Assembly: GCF_024362365.1 (NCBI RefSeq)
Contig: NZ_CP101464.1
Span: 2,480,001 to 2,544,000 of the forward strand
Origin: Janibacter sp. CX7
GTDB taxonomy: Bacteria > Actinomycetota > Actinomycetes > Actinomycetales > Dermatophilaceae
DNA: 64,000 bases
Reading direction: 5' to 3'
Part shown: piece after piece, positions 42,588 to 52,780 of the stretch
Layout: every line of letters begins with the position of its first letter
How positions within the stretch are numbered: the first letter of the stretch is position 1
The notes under the pieces: generated by a model
Told to the model about the DNA's origin: nothing
Database searches by the model: none
The model's input: the letters and a program-made list of their open reading frames with translations, nothing else
Translations under genes and position numbers: made by a program

Positions 42588-42675
42588 GACGGCTCCTTGC
42601 TGTGGACGGTGCGGATGTTCTGGTGATGTGGGTGGTGCTGGTGGGCCGGGTCCCGCGGGTGCGCGACCCAGCCTG

Positions 42676-44823
42676 TCAGGCGGCGACCCGCTGCGGGTCC
42701 CCCTCGGGCTGCGCGGCGCGCGAACCCATGGTCTTGAGGGCGATGACGATGGCGGCCATGACGACGACGCCGACGGCGAGGGCGACGACGAACATCAGGA
42801 AGTTGCCCATGAGGGGCAGCACCCAGACGCCGCCGTGGGGCGCCCGGAGGGTCACCCCACCGGCCATGACGAGGGCGCCGGTGATCGCCGAGCCGACGAC
42901 CGAGCTGGCCATGACCCGGACCGGGTCGGCGGCGGCGAAGGGGATGGCCCCCTCGGAGATGAAGGAGGCACCGAGCAGCCACGCCGCCCGGCCGTTCTCG
43001 CGCTCGGGCTCCGAGAAGAGCCGCGGGCGCACCGTCGTGGCCAGGGCGAGGGCGAGCGGTGCGACCATGCCACCGGCCATGACGGCGGCCATGATCTTCA
43101 GCTGGATGGCGTCGGTGGCCGTGCCCGCGACCGTCAGACCGGTCGTGCCGAAGGTGTAGGCCACCTTGTTGACCGGGCCACCGAGGTCGAAGCCCATCAT
43201 CCCGCCGAGGAGGGCGCCGAGCAGCAGCGCGCTGCCGCCACCCATGCCCTCGAGCCCGGCGGTGAGCGAGTCCATGAGCCAGGTGATCGGGCGGCCGAGC
43301 GCGGTGATGAAGAGCCCTGCCGTGATGAGCGTCGACAGGAGCGGGATGACCACGACGGGCATGACGCCGCGCACGCCGGCGTGGACCTTCCAGCCGGCCA
43401 CCCACCGGGCGACGAAGCCCGCGATGAAACCGGTCGCCAGACCGCCGAGGAAGCCGGCGCCCATCGTCGAGGCGATCCAGCCGCTGACGATGCCGGGCAC
43501 GAGGCCGGGCCGGTCGGCGATCGCGTAGGCGATGTAGCCCGAGAGGATCGGGACGAGGAAGCCGAAGGCCGCGCCGCCGATGACGAAGAACAACGCCGCC
43601 CACGAGGTCAGGCTCAGCGGGCTGAAGCTGTTGGCGATGTTGAGGTCACCCTCGGCCGTCAGCGAGTACTGGGTGATCTCGATGGCGCCCTTCTCGCCCA
43701 TGGCGATCTGGGCGAGCATGAAGGACAGGGCGATGAGGATCCCACCGGCCGCGACGAAGGGGATCATGTAGCTCACCCCGGTCATCAGCCACTGGCGCAC
43801 CCTGGTCGCGGTCGACACCTCGGGGTCCTCGTCCCCGGTGCCGTCGGCCAGGTCGGTGGCCGCGGCGGCCGCCGCCGCCCGCTGGGGGTCGGCCGCCCAC
43901 TGCCCGGCCAGCGTCACGGCACGCTCGACGAGCTCGGGTGCGTCCGAGACCCCCTTCTTGACCCCGACGTCGACGGTCGGGAGGCCAGCGAAGCGGCCCT
44001 TGTCCTTGACCTCGAGGTCGTGGGCGAAGATCACCGCGTCGGCACGCTGGATCTCGCTGCGGGACAGCGGGGTCGAGCCCGCGGACCCCTGGGTCTCGAC
44101 GGTGATCGTGTGGCCCGCCTCCTCGGCGGCCGTCCGCAACGCCTCTGCGGCCATGTACGTGTGGGCGATGCCGGTCGGGCAGGAAGTCACCGCGACGAGG
44201 TGCAGGGAATGCGAACCCTCGCCCGCGGTCGTTGCGGAGGCACCGCCCGAGGACGCCTCGTCCGCAGCGCCCTCGTCCGAGGAGTGAGTGGGCTCCGAGG
44301 ACTGCGTGGAATCGGAGGACTCGACGGCCGGGGGCGCAGCCGAGGCGACGGGTTGCGGGGTGCCCTGCTTCGGCTCGTCGAGGGAGACCCGCTCCTCGAC
44401 GAGCGCGACGACCTCCGCCTCGGTCGTCGCGGCCTCGAGGGCCGAGCGGAAGGACTGGTCCATGAGCGCCTTGGCGAGCTTGGGCAGCACCTGCATGTGC
44501 GCCTCTCCGCCCCCCTCGGGCGCGGCAATGAGGAAGATGAGCGTCGCGGGGCCGTCCTTCGCGCCCCAGTCGATGCCCCGGGTGGCTCGACCGAAGACGA
44601 GCGAGGGCTCGGTGATCGCCGCGCTGCGGGCGTGCGGGATGCCGATGCCGCCGGGCAGGCCGGTCGCCATGACCTCCTCCCGGGCCCGCACGTCGTCGAG
44701 GAAGGCCTCGACGTCGGTGGTGCGACCGCTCTCGACGAGAGTCTCGGCCAGCCGCCGGGTCGCGGCGTGGGAGTCTGCTGCGCTGAGGTCGAGCACGACC
44801 TGCGACGGGGTGATGAGCGGCAT
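42676..44823 (-). CDS. fruA: PTS fructose-specific EIIABC component
   Basis: Imports fructose as fructose-1-phosphate. The 715-aa protein has the order IIA-IIB-IIC. IIA has phosphohistidine His64 in GIGIPHARS and IIB has phosphocysteine in VTSCPTGIAHTYMAAEAL (near 215), after a Ser/Glu-rich linker. IIC has eight or more membrane helices (GVSYMIPFVAAGGILIAL, GFLGGLATGFIAGFV, GGPVNKVAYTFG, ISEGAIPFAAADP). ATG at 44823 after GGAAGGA. Middle of fruR-fruK-fruA-ptsH-ptsI. Confidence 0.96.
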   Translation of the reverse strand: MPLITPSQVVLDLSAADSHAATRRLAETLVESGRTTDVEAFLDDVRAREEVMATGLPGGIGIPHARSAAITEPSLVFGRATRGIDWGAKDGPATLIFLIAAPEGGGEAHMQVLPKLAKALMDQSFRSALEAATTEAEVVALVEERVSLDEPKQGTPQPVASAAPPAVESSDSTQSSEPTHSSDEGAADEASSGGASATTAGEGSHSLHLVAVTSCPTGIAHTYMAAEALRTAAEEAGHTITVETQGSAGSTPLSRSEIQRADAVIFAHDLEVKDKGRFAGLPTVDVGVKKGVSDAPELVERAVTLAGQWAADPQRAAAAAAATDLADGTGDEDPEVSTATRVRQWLMTGVSYMIPFVAAGGILIALSFMLAQIAMGEKGAIEITQYSLTAEGDLNIANSFSPLSLTSWAALFFVIGGAAFGFLVPILSGYIAYAIADRPGLVPGIVSGWIASTMGAGFLGGLATGFIAGFVARWVAGWKVHAGVRGVMPVVVIPLLSTLITAGLFITALGRPITWLMDSLTAGLEGMGGGSALLLGALLGGMMGFDLGGPVNKVAYTFGTTGLTVAGTATDAIQLKIMAAVMAGGMVAPLALALATTVRPRLFSEPERENGRAAWLLGASFISEGAIPFAAADPVRVMASSVVGSAITGALVMAGGVTLRAPHGGVWVLPLMGNFLMFVVALAVGVVVMAAIVIALKTMGSRAAQPEGDPQRVAA

Positions 44824-44848
44824 TGCTCGGTCCTTCCGGGGGTGGGGC

Positions 44849-45808
44849 TCAGTCGCGGACGGCGAGGGAGCGGTCAGGGGTCGTGGTGACGGAGACGTCG
44901 ATGTCGGCGAGGTCGGGCGGCGTGGGGACGCTGCTGCCCGGCAGGGTCACGGCAGCGGCGCCCCACCGGACACCGGTGCACAGCGCCTGCGCGGCGGGGG
45001 CCCCGGCGGCGAGGTCGTGGAGCAGGCCGGCGAGCATGCAGTCGCCTGCACCCACCGTCGACACCGGGCGGGCGATGGTCGCCCGGGCGTGGACCACCTC
45101 GTCGCCGTCGACGAGCACCGCACCATCGCGGCCGAGGCTGACGGCCACCCGGCCGACCCCTCCGGCGACGAGGTCCCGGGCCGCGTCGACGACCGCCCCG
45201 AGCGTCGGCAGGTCGGCACCGACGAGCTCCTCGAGCTCGACCCGGTTGGGCTTGATGAGGTCGGGTCCAGCGGCCACCGCCGGTCGAAGGGGGTCGCCCG
45301 AGGAGTCGACGGCCACGCGGGCTCCGGCCCGGCGGCCGGCGGTCACGAGACCGGCGAGCAGGTCGGCCGGCGCGCCGGGCGGCAGCGACCCGCACCCGAC
45401 GACCCACACCGGCTCGCCTCCCGCCGACCGGACGGCGTCGGCGACGGCCTCGAGGAGGGCACGGACCTCCCCTTTGTCCAGGGTGGGGCCGGGCTCGTTG
45501 AGCTTGGTCGTCGTGCCGTCGGGCTCGACCGCGGTGACGTTGAGCCGCACCGAACCGGCCACCGGGACCCCACGGCAGCGCACGCCGGCGGCGTCGAGGA
45601 GCTCTGCCATGAGGTGGCCCTCGGGCCCGCCCTCGGGGAGCACGGCCAGGGTCGGCGAGCCCTGTGCCGTCAGGGCCCGGGAGACGTTGACCCCCTTGCC
45701 GCCGGGGTCGATCCGGCTGGCGGTGGCGCGGTTGACCTGGCCGCGCCGCAGCGCGGCCAGGTCGACGGTGCGGTCGATGCTCGGGTTGGGGGTGAGCGTG
45801 ATGATCAT
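44849..45808 (-). CDS. fruK: 1-phosphofructokinase
   Basis: Phosphorylates fructose-1-phosphate to fructose-1,6-bisphosphate. The 319-aa PfkB-family protein begins MIITLTPNPSIDRTVDL, with GGKGVNVSRAL, KPNRVELEELVG and the anion hole/catalytic Asp in STVGAGDCMLAGLL. ATG at 45808 overlaps the fruR stop as ATGA. A tagatose-6-phosphate kinase is excluded by context. Confidence 0.95.
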   Translation of the reverse strand: MIITLTPNPSIDRTVDLAALRRGQVNRATASRIDPGGKGVNVSRALTAQGSPTLAVLPEGGPEGHLMAELLDAAGVRCRGVPVAGSVRLNVTAVEPDGTTTKLNEPGPTLDKGEVRALLEAVADAVRSAGGEPVWVVGCGSLPPGAPADLLAGLVTAGRRAGARVAVDSSGDPLRPAVAAGPDLIKPNRVELEELVGADLPTLGAVVDAARDLVAGGVGRVAVSLGRDGAVLVDGDEVVHARATIARPVSTVGAGDCMLAGLLHDLAAGAPAAQALCTGVRWGAAAVTLPGSSVPTPPDLADIDVSVTTTPDRSLAVRD

Positions 45809-46566
45809 GCGCGTGCGACCGCCATGCCCTCGGCGCCGAGCTCGGCGGCGGTCTCGTCGTCGAGCCCGTCGTCGGTGACGAGCAGGTCGATCGTCGCCGT
45901 GTCGGCGAAGCGGTGGAAGTGGTCGTCGCCCGCCTTCGAGGAGTCGGCGACGACGACGACGAGCCGGGCAGCGGCGACCATGGCCCGCTTGGCATCGGCC
46001 TCGGACTGGTCGGGCGTCGTCATGCCGCGGGCGCTCGAGTAGCCGTTGGTGCCGACGAAGGCGACGTCGACGCACACGTCGGCGAGGGCAGAGGTCAGCC
46101 AGGTGCCGACCGTCGTCCCGGTGCGACCGCGCACCCGGCCGCCGAGCACGTAGAGCTCGGTGTGCTCGTGCGGCCGGAGGAGGACGGCGACGTCGACGGA
46201 GCTCGTGACGACGGTCAGGCCGGGGCGGTCCGGGAGCAGCTGTGCGAGCGCGAGGGTCGTCGACCCGCCGTCGACGAGCACGGTCCCCTCCACGGGGAGC
46301 TCGTCGAGGGCGCGGGCGGCGATGCGGCGCTTGACCTGAGAGTGCCGACCGGAGCGGGTGGCCAGCGGCGGCTCGACCTCGAGGCGCTCGACCGGCAGCG
46401 CGCCGCCGTGCACCCGACGCAGGCCGCCGCGGCGCTCGAGGGCGGTGAGGTCACGTCGGATGGTCTCGGTCGTCACCGACAGCTCGTCGGCGAGGGCGAC
46501 GACCTCGACCCGGCCGTGCGTGCGCGCGATCTCGAGGATGCGCTGCTGCCGCTCGGGTGCGTACAT
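45805..46566 (-). CDS. fruR: DeoR-family repressor of the fructose operon
   Basis: A 253-aa protein: N-terminal DeoR winged helix (RQQRILEIARTHGRVEVVALADELSVTTETIRRDL) and a C-terminal sugar-phosphate sensor domain (VLVDGGSTTLALAQLL, VGTNGYSSARGMTTPDQSEADAKRAM). It probably senses fructose-1-phosphate. The start ATG at 46566 follows GGGAG; the frame opens further upstream into the operator. First gene of the fru operon and likely autoregulated. Confidence 0.92.
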   Translation of the reverse strand: MYAPERQQRILEIARTHGRVEVVALADELSVTTETIRRDLTALERRGGLRRVHGGALPVERLEVEPPLATRSGRHSQVKRRIAARALDELPVEGTVLVDGGSTTLALAQLLPDRPGLTVVTSSVDVAVLLRPHEHTELYVLGGRVRGRTGTTVGTWLTSALADVCVDVAFVGTNGYSSARGMTTPDQSEADAKRAMVAAARLVVVVADSSKAGDDHFHRFADTATIDLLVTDDGLDDETAAELGAEGMAVARA

Positions 46567-46645
46567 CGAGTGGACTCCCTCGTCCTGCCGGGCGCCCAAG
46601 GCGCCGGTGCCGGTGGTGAACACGACCCACCGTAGAAGACGAAAC

Positions 46646-46681
46646 AACACAAGTAAAGGGATAGTCACATGTGTTTGTGTT
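46646..46681 (-). promoter_or_regulatory. fru operon promoter/operator with AACACAA inverted repeat
   Basis: Arms AACACAA (46646-46652) and TTGTGTT (46675-46681) flank 22 bp that include the CACATGTG palindrome. It lies about 80-115 bp upstream of fruR in an AT-rich island unlike its surroundings, as expected for a DeoR operator overlapping the promoter. Confidence 0.6.
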
Positions 46682-46731
46682 GGGCGCAGCGCACGCCCGC
46701 CCGCCGGGCCACCCGGCCGGCGGGACGGGGC

Positions 46732-47190
46732 TCAGGCGAGACGGAAGAGCAGGTCGCCCGCGACGACCTCGGTCGGCGCGGCGGACAGATCGAGAGAGTC
46801 GGCCGGCACGTCGAGGACGACGACGGGCACTTGGCGCGAGATCGCTTGCCCCGCAACCTCGCCCGGCAGCGCGGCGGGATCCCACGTGATCATCGGGTCG
46901 CCGGCGGCGACGGTCGCGCCCTGCTCGACGTGGACGGCGAAGCCGGCGCCCTCGAGCTTGACGGTGTTGATCCCGAGGTGGACGAGCACGCCGGCCCCCT
47001 CCCCCACGACGACGAAGGCGTGGGGGTGGACCTTCATGACCGTGCCGGCGATCGGGGCGACGACCGTCGTCTCGCCGTCGGGCGGGTCGAGCACGAGCCC
47101 GGGCCCGACGAGCTGCTGGGCGAAGACCTCGTCGACGCACGCCGTCATCGGCAGGACGGCACCGGCGCTGGGGGCGAGCACCTCGCTCAC
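46732..47190 (-). CDS. PTS EIIA component, glucose/N-acetylglucosamine type (Crr-like)
   Basis: A 152-aa stand-alone EIIA of the glucose class. Residues PHAFVVVGEGAGVLVHLGINTVKLEGAGF contain the two active-site His (His57-like and phosphohistidine His71), and IAGTVMKV is the usual preceding strand. The GTG at 47190 overlaps the EIIB stop as GTGA. It receives phosphate from HPr and passes it to the EIIB encoded just upstream. Confidence 0.92.
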   Translation of the reverse strand: MSEVLAPSAGAVLPMTACVDEVFAQQLVGPGLVLDPPDGETTVVAPIAGTVMKVHPHAFVVVGEGAGVLVHLGINTVKLEGAGFAVHVEQGATVAAGDPMITWDPAALPGEVAGQAISRQVPVVVLDVPADSLDLSAAPTEVVAGDLLFRLA

Positions 47191-47420
47191 ATCAGGTCCT
47201 CGATGTCCTCGGCCAGGGTGTCGGCCTCGGGACCGACGACGACCTGCACGACCGTGCCCTGGGCCATGACGCCGTGCGCGCCGGCGGCCTTGAGCGCGGC
47301 CTGGTCGACCTTCGAGCCGTCGTTGACCTCGGTCCGCAGCCGGGTGATGCACGGCTCGATCTCGACGACGTTGTCCGCGCCGCCGAGGGCGGCGAGGATC
47401 TGCTCTGCCTTGCTGGCCAT
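47187..47420 (-). CDS. PTS EIIB component, glucose/N-acetylglucosamine type
   Basis: A 77-aa stand-alone EIIB: KAEQILAALGGADNVVEIEPCITRLRTEV, with the phosphorylated Cys24 in the C-I-T-R-L-R motif, then LKAAGAHGVMAQGTVVQVVVGPEA. ATG at 47420. Together with the EIIA here and the EIIC at 49325 it makes a complete permease split over three genes and two strands. The amino-sugar context favours GlcNAc. Confidence 0.93.
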   Translation of the reverse strand: MASKAEQILAALGGADNVVEIEPCITRLRTEVNDGSKVDQAALKAAGAHGVMAQGTVVQVVVGPEADTLAEDIEDLM

Positions 47421-47449
47421 GGGGGTTCCTCTCGTGGGGTGGGTGGGGA

Positions 47450-48496
47450 TCAGTGTGTGTCGGTGCGGGTGACCTTGGCCAGACCGCGGGGGCTGTCGGG
47501 GTCGCGCCCGAGGGCGCGCGCGAGGCGCTCGACGAGCAGCTGGGCGGGCACGACGAGCCCGATCGGCGCGAGCGGCTCGGGCAGGTCGGGCCCGGGGACG
47601 TGCACGTCGCAGGCCCGGGCGAAGGGGATGTCCCCACCGATGCCGACGACCCGCGCCCCCCGGCGGCGCAGGTCGTCGGCGACGTCGGTCATGGCCGCGG
47701 TCATCGGCCCGTCCTGCGCGGCGACGAGCACCGCCGCGACGTCGGGTCCGACGACGGAGATCGGCCCGTGCCGCAGGTCGGCGTAGGAGTAGCCGCGTAC
47801 GGGGACCAGGCAGGTCTCCTCGATCTTCAGCGCCGTCTCGAGCGCGGTCGCCAGGCACATGCCGCGGCCGGAGACGACGACGTGCTCGGCCGCCTGCAGC
47901 AGCGGCACCGCGGGCTCGACGAGCTGGGCCCGCTCCACGGCGAGCGCGACCTCCTCGGCGACCCGCCTCCACTGGTCGTCGCTCCCCTCCGGGTCCACCT
48001 CCGCCCCGAGCGCGTCCGCGACGACGGCGACCGCGACGAGCTGGGTGAGGTGCGACTTCGTGGCCGGCACGGCCAGCTCCGGCCCGGCCTGCGTGACCAG
48101 GGCGAGGTCCGCCCCCTTCGCCAGCAGGGAGCCCTCGACATTGGTGACGGCGACGACGGCGGCCCCGTGCCCACGGGCCCAGTCGGCCGTGGCGACGATC
48201 TCCTCGGTGGTGCCGGACTGGGAGATCGCGACGACGAGGGTGTCGGCGAGGTCGAGGTCGGCGCGGTAGTGCGTGGCGATGCTCGGGGCGGCGAGCGAGG
48301 CCGGGATGCCGGCGCAGGCCTCGAGGAGGTAGCGGCCGTGGATGGCGGCGTGGTCGCTCGACCCGCGGGCGACGAGCAGCACGCGGCGACGGTCGGCGAA
48401 GAGCGCGCGCACGTCGGCGCGCAGCGGCAGCAGCGCCTCGAGCGCGCGTCGCACGGCCGCCGGCTGCTCGGCGATCTCGCGGGCCATCACGGTCAC
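47450..48496 (-). CDS. SIS-domain amino-sugar phosphate isomerase/deaminase (GlmS C-terminal-like, NagB-II/AgaS type)
   Basis: A 348-aa protein with two SIS domains homologous to the isomerase half of GlmS (VLLVARGSSDHAAIHGRYLLE, AISQSGTTEE, VVSGRGMCLATALETALKIEETCLVPVRGYSYADLRHGP) but without the glutaminase domain. It therefore most likely deaminates glucosamine-6-phosphate to fructose-6-phosphate, standing in for NagB, which is absent. The start is uncertain: GTG 48496 is chosen for the GGGAGG 11 nt upstream; GTG 48508 and ATG 48487 are alternatives. Confidence 0.82.
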   Translation of the reverse strand: MTVMAREIAEQPAAVRRALEALLPLRADVRALFADRRRVLLVARGSSDHAAIHGRYLLEACAGIPASLAAPSIATHYRADLDLADTLVVAISQSGTTEEIVATADWARGHGAAVVAVTNVEGSLLAKGADLALVTQAGPELAVPATKSHLTQLVAVAVVADALGAEVDPEGSDDQWRRVAEEVALAVERAQLVEPAVPLLQAAEHVVVSGRGMCLATALETALKIEETCLVPVRGYSYADLRHGPISVVGPDVAAVLVAAQDGPMTAAMTDVADDLRRRGARVVGIGGDIPFARACDVHVPGPDLPEPLAPIGLVVPAQLLVERLARALGRDPDSPRGLAKVTRTDTH

Positions 48497-48531
48497 GATG
48501 CTTGACACCTCCCACCCCGACGTGGATCCTC

Positions 48532-48547
48532 ACTGGTACGTACCAGA
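48532..48547. promoter_or_regulatory. DasR-like operator in the divergent amino-sugar promoter
   Basis: ACTGGTACGTACCAGA contains the perfect palindrome CTGGTACGTACCAG (48533-48546). A second half-like ACCGTACCAA follows directly. It resembles the Streptomyces DasR site ACTGGTCTAGACCAGT, and lies 36 bp from the SIS gene start and 29 bp from the GntR start, ideal to control both. Confidence 0.75.
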
Positions 48548-48575
48548 CCGTACCAACGAAGGTGAGGATCGGGAA

Positions 48576-49324
48576 GTGTCGCGAGCACCGCTCCACGGGC
48601 CCCGTCCCAAGCACGTCCAGCTGCGCGAGGCGATCGCCGAGCTGGCCGCCGGCCTGGGACCCGAGGCGGCGATCCCCTCCGAGCGCGAGCTCATGGCGAC
48701 CTACTCCCTCTCCCGCGCCACGGTCCGCAAGGCGATCGAGTCGCTCATCGCCGACGGCATGCTCCACCGCGTCCACGGCAAGGGCACCTTCGTCGCCCGC
48801 CCGCGGCTGGAGAGCCGGCTGCACCTCGCGAGCTTCAGCCAGGACATGCGCCGACGCGGGCTCACCCCGTCGACCCGGCTGCTCGGCGTGCGTCTGGCCG
48901 CTCCCCCGACCGAGGTCACCCAGTGGCTCGGCGAGGGCCGCGCCTGGCGGCTGGACCGCCTGCGCCTCGCCGACGGCCAGCCGATCGCCCTCGAGGAGAG
49001 CTGGTACCCCGCCGACCTCGTGCCCGACCTCGGCCGGCACGACCTCGGCGACTCGATCTACGCCCTGCTCGCCGACGCCTACGGCGTCGTCATCGACGCC
49101 GCCGAGCAGACCCTGTGGGGCGAGTGCGCCGAGGGCCAGGTCGCGCAGCTCCTCGCCTGCCCCGACCGGGCGCCGCTGCTCGTCTTCCGCCGCCTGTCCA
49201 CGAGCCTCGGCCGCCCGGTCGAGCACGTCGTCTCCCGATATCGCGGAGACCGCTACCAGCTGCACATGTCGTTGAGCCGGGACGACACCCCACCGCCGGC
49301 ACCGCCACACGAAGGGAACACGCC

Positions 49325-49328
<4 letters not shown>
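48576..49328 (+). CDS. GntR-family regulator, HutC/UTRA type (DasR/NagR-like)
   Basis: A 250-aa protein: N-terminal winged helix (PKHVQLREAIAELAAGLGPEAAIPSERELMATYSLSRATVRKAIESL) and a C-terminal UTRA effector domain (LHLASFSQDMRRRGLTPSTRLLG, ESWYPADLVPDL, VVSRYRGDRYQLHMSL). NagR/DasR relatives sense GlcN-6-P or GlcNAc-6-P. The GTG at 48576 has GTGAGG 8 nt upstream. It overlaps ptsC as GTGA, forming gntR-ptsC-nagA. Confidence 0.92.
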
Positions 49329-50580
<1,252 letters not shown>

Positions 50581-50584
<4 letters not shown>

Positions 50585-51747
50585 TCGTCACCGCCGACCG
50601 CGTCCTCACCCCGGGGCGCACGCTCGCCCCGGGGTGGGTGCAGGTCGAGGGCGAGCACATCGCGCAGGTGGGCGAAGGGGGTCCCCCCAGCTCGATCGCG
50701 CAGGTCGAGGAGCGCAGGCCGTCCGCGGCCGGAGCTTCGAGACCCCTCCACCTCACGGGCACCCTCGTGCCCGGCTTCGTGGACACCCACTGCCACGGCG
50801 GTGGCGGCGGGTCCTTCACCGTCGGTGACGCCGACGAGGCCGCGACCGTCGCCCGGGCGCACCTGGCCCACGGCACGACGAGCCTCGTCGCGAGCCTGGT
50901 CACCGACGAGGTCGACCGGCTCGACCGGTCGGTGCGGGTGCTCGGCGAGCTCGTCGACGACGGCGTGCTCGCCGGGGTGCACCTCGAGGGGCCGTGGCTA
51001 TCCGCGGACTTCTGCGGTGCCCACGAGCCGAGCCTGCTGCGGCCCCCTTCGCCCGAGGACGTCGACCGGCTGCTCGCCGCGGGCGGCGACGCACTGCGCA
51101 TGGTGACGATCGCGCCCGAGCTCGACGGCGCCCTCGACGCGGTGCGCCGGGTCGTCGACGCGGGGGTCGTCGTCGGCGTCGGGCACACCGACGCGACGTG
51201 GGAGCAGGCCCGGGCGGCGATCGACTCGGGCGCCACCGTGGCCACGCACCTCTTCAACCAGATCCGGGGGCTGCACCACCGCCACCCGGGGCCGATCGCC
51301 GCCCTGCTCGAGGACGAGCGCGTGTGGGTGGAGCTGATCTCCGACGGCGTGCACGTGCACCCGGCGATGCTGCGACTGGCCGAGCGCTCGGCGCGCGGGC
51401 GGATCGTGCTCGTCACCGACGCGATGGGCGCGGCCGCCGCGGCCGACGGCGACTACCACCTCGGGCCGATCCACGTGCAGGTGCGTGACGGCGTCGCCCG
51501 CACGGCGAGCGGTGCCATCGCCGGCTCGACCCTGACGATGGCCGGTGCCGTGCGGCACTCGGTGTCCAGCGGCTTCACCCTCGAGGCCGCGGTGACGGCC
51601 GCGACGGCCACTCCCGCCGCATCGCTCGGGCTGACCGATGTCGGCCGCATCGAGGCCGGCGCCCGCGCCGACCTCGTCGTCCTCGACGACGACCTGGCGG
51701 TCACCCGGGTGATGCGCGCCGGCTCCTGGGTCCCTGCATCCACCTAG
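50581..51747 (+). CDS. nagA: N-acetylglucosamine-6-phosphate deacetylase
   Basis: Deacetylates GlcNAc-6-P to GlcN-6-P, the substrate of the SIS enzyme upstream. The 388-aa amidohydrolase has LVPGFVDTHCHGGGGGSFT (metal His), the metal Glu in GVHLEGPWLS, GVGHTDATWEQ, ATHLFNQIRGLHHR and LVTDAMGAAA. Residues about 32-58 (GEGGPPSSIAQVEERRPSAAGASR) are longer than usual and look like an in-frame insertion. GTG 50581 overlaps the ptsC stop (GTGA). Confidence 0.94.
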
Positions 51748-51778
51748 GCGGATGCGGCCGGTCTGGGAGGATCGCCGG

Positions 51779-52756
51779 ATGACCGATCCGCGGCACGCGC
51801 TCACCGAGCCCTTCGAGACAGGCTTGCTCGACACCCCGGACGGGCACCGCGTCCACTGGGAGCGGGTCGGCAACCCTGACGGCAAGCCCGCCGTCGTCCT
51901 GCACGGTGGCCCGGGGTCCGGCGCGGCCGCCTGGTGGCGGCGCTACTTCGACCCGCAGCGGTACTGCGTGACCCTCTTCGACCAGCGCGGCTGCGGACGC
52001 AGCCGACCGCTCGCCGGCGAGCCCGGCGCCGATCTGTCGACGATCACGACGCAGCACCTGATCGGCGACATCGAGTCCCTGCGCGAGCTGCACGGCGTGG
52101 ACAGGTGGCTCGTCCTCGGCGGGTCGTGGGGCTCGACGCTGGGCCTGGCCTACGCGGTGGCCCACCCCGACCGGGTGAGCGAGATGGTCTTCTGGGGCGC
52201 GGTGACGACCACCCGCGAGGAGGTCGACTGGCTCACCTGGACAATGGGCGAGGTGTACCCGGAGGCCTTCGACGCCCTTCGCTCGGTGGTGCCCCACGTC
52301 GAGCGCGGGGGCAACCTCCCCGCGGCGGTCCACGCGCTGCTCATGGACCCCGACCCCGACGTCCACCGGCCCGCCGCCGCTGCCTGGTGCGACTGGGAGG
52401 ACCGGATCGCGGCGCTGACCACGGGCCCCGTCCCCAACCCGCGGTACGCCGACCCGCAGTTCGCCCTGGGCTTCGCCCGGCTCGTGACCCGGTTCTTCGG
52501 TCACCACGGGTTCCTGCCACCCGACGGGATCAGCGGCCACCTCGACGCGATCGCCGACATCCCCGCTGTCTTCGTTCGCGGACGGCTCGACATCGCCGCG
52601 CCGCTCGGGGTCGTCCACCGTCTCGTGCAGCGGCTCCCGCTCGCGGAGCTGCACGTCGTCGAGGGCGAGGACCACAGCGGCGCCGAGGGCATGGACGGCC
52701 TGCTCGTCGCGGCCACCGACCGCTTCGCAGCGGGTGGAGACGCTGCATTGCCGTAG
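51779..52756 (+). CDS. pip: Proline iminopeptidase (alpha/beta hydrolase)
   Basis: Removes N-terminal proline from peptides in the cytosol. The 325-aa protein has the oxyanion-hole motif LHGGPGSGAA, FDQRGCGRSRP, the nucleophile elbow LGGSWGSTL (Ser116), GRLDIAAPL with the acid, and His in GEDHSG. ATG at 51779 after GGGAGG. The last codons (Ala-Leu-Pro-stop) and the TAG stop lie inside a CTGCA-type palindrome at 52743-52766. Confidence 0.93.
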   Translation: MTDPRHALTEPFETGLLDTPDGHRVHWERVGNPDGKPAVVLHGGPGSGAAAWWRRYFDPQRYCVTLFDQRGCGRSRPLAGEPGADLSTITTQHLIGDIESLRELHGVDRWLVLGGSWGSTLGLAYAVAHPDRVSEMVFWGAVTTTREEVDWLTWTMGEVYPEAFDALRSVVPHVERGGNLPAAVHALLMDPDPDVHRPAAAAWCDWEDRIAALTTGPVPNPRYADPQFALGFARLVTRFFGHHGFLPPDGISGHLDAIADIPAVFVRGRLDIAAPLGVVHRLVQRLPLAELHVVEGEDHSGAEGMDGLLVAATDRFAAGGDAALP

Positions 52757-52766
52757 GGCAGTGCAG
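52743..52766. repeat. Single CTGCA-type palindrome containing a stop codon
   Basis: CTGCATTGCC-GTAG-GGCAGTGCAG, one mismatch in the arms, resembling the 32-bp units at 16007. The TAG at its centre ends the proline iminopeptidase gene. It lies between convergent genes. Confidence 0.85.
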
Positions 52767-52780
52767 AGAGTGGGTGGGCG

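Noticed and set aside
48506..48508. GTG at 48508 as the start of the SIS gene
   Set aside because: It directly abuts the GGGAGG ribosome site, leaving no spacing. The in-frame GTG at 48496 is better placed, though not proven.
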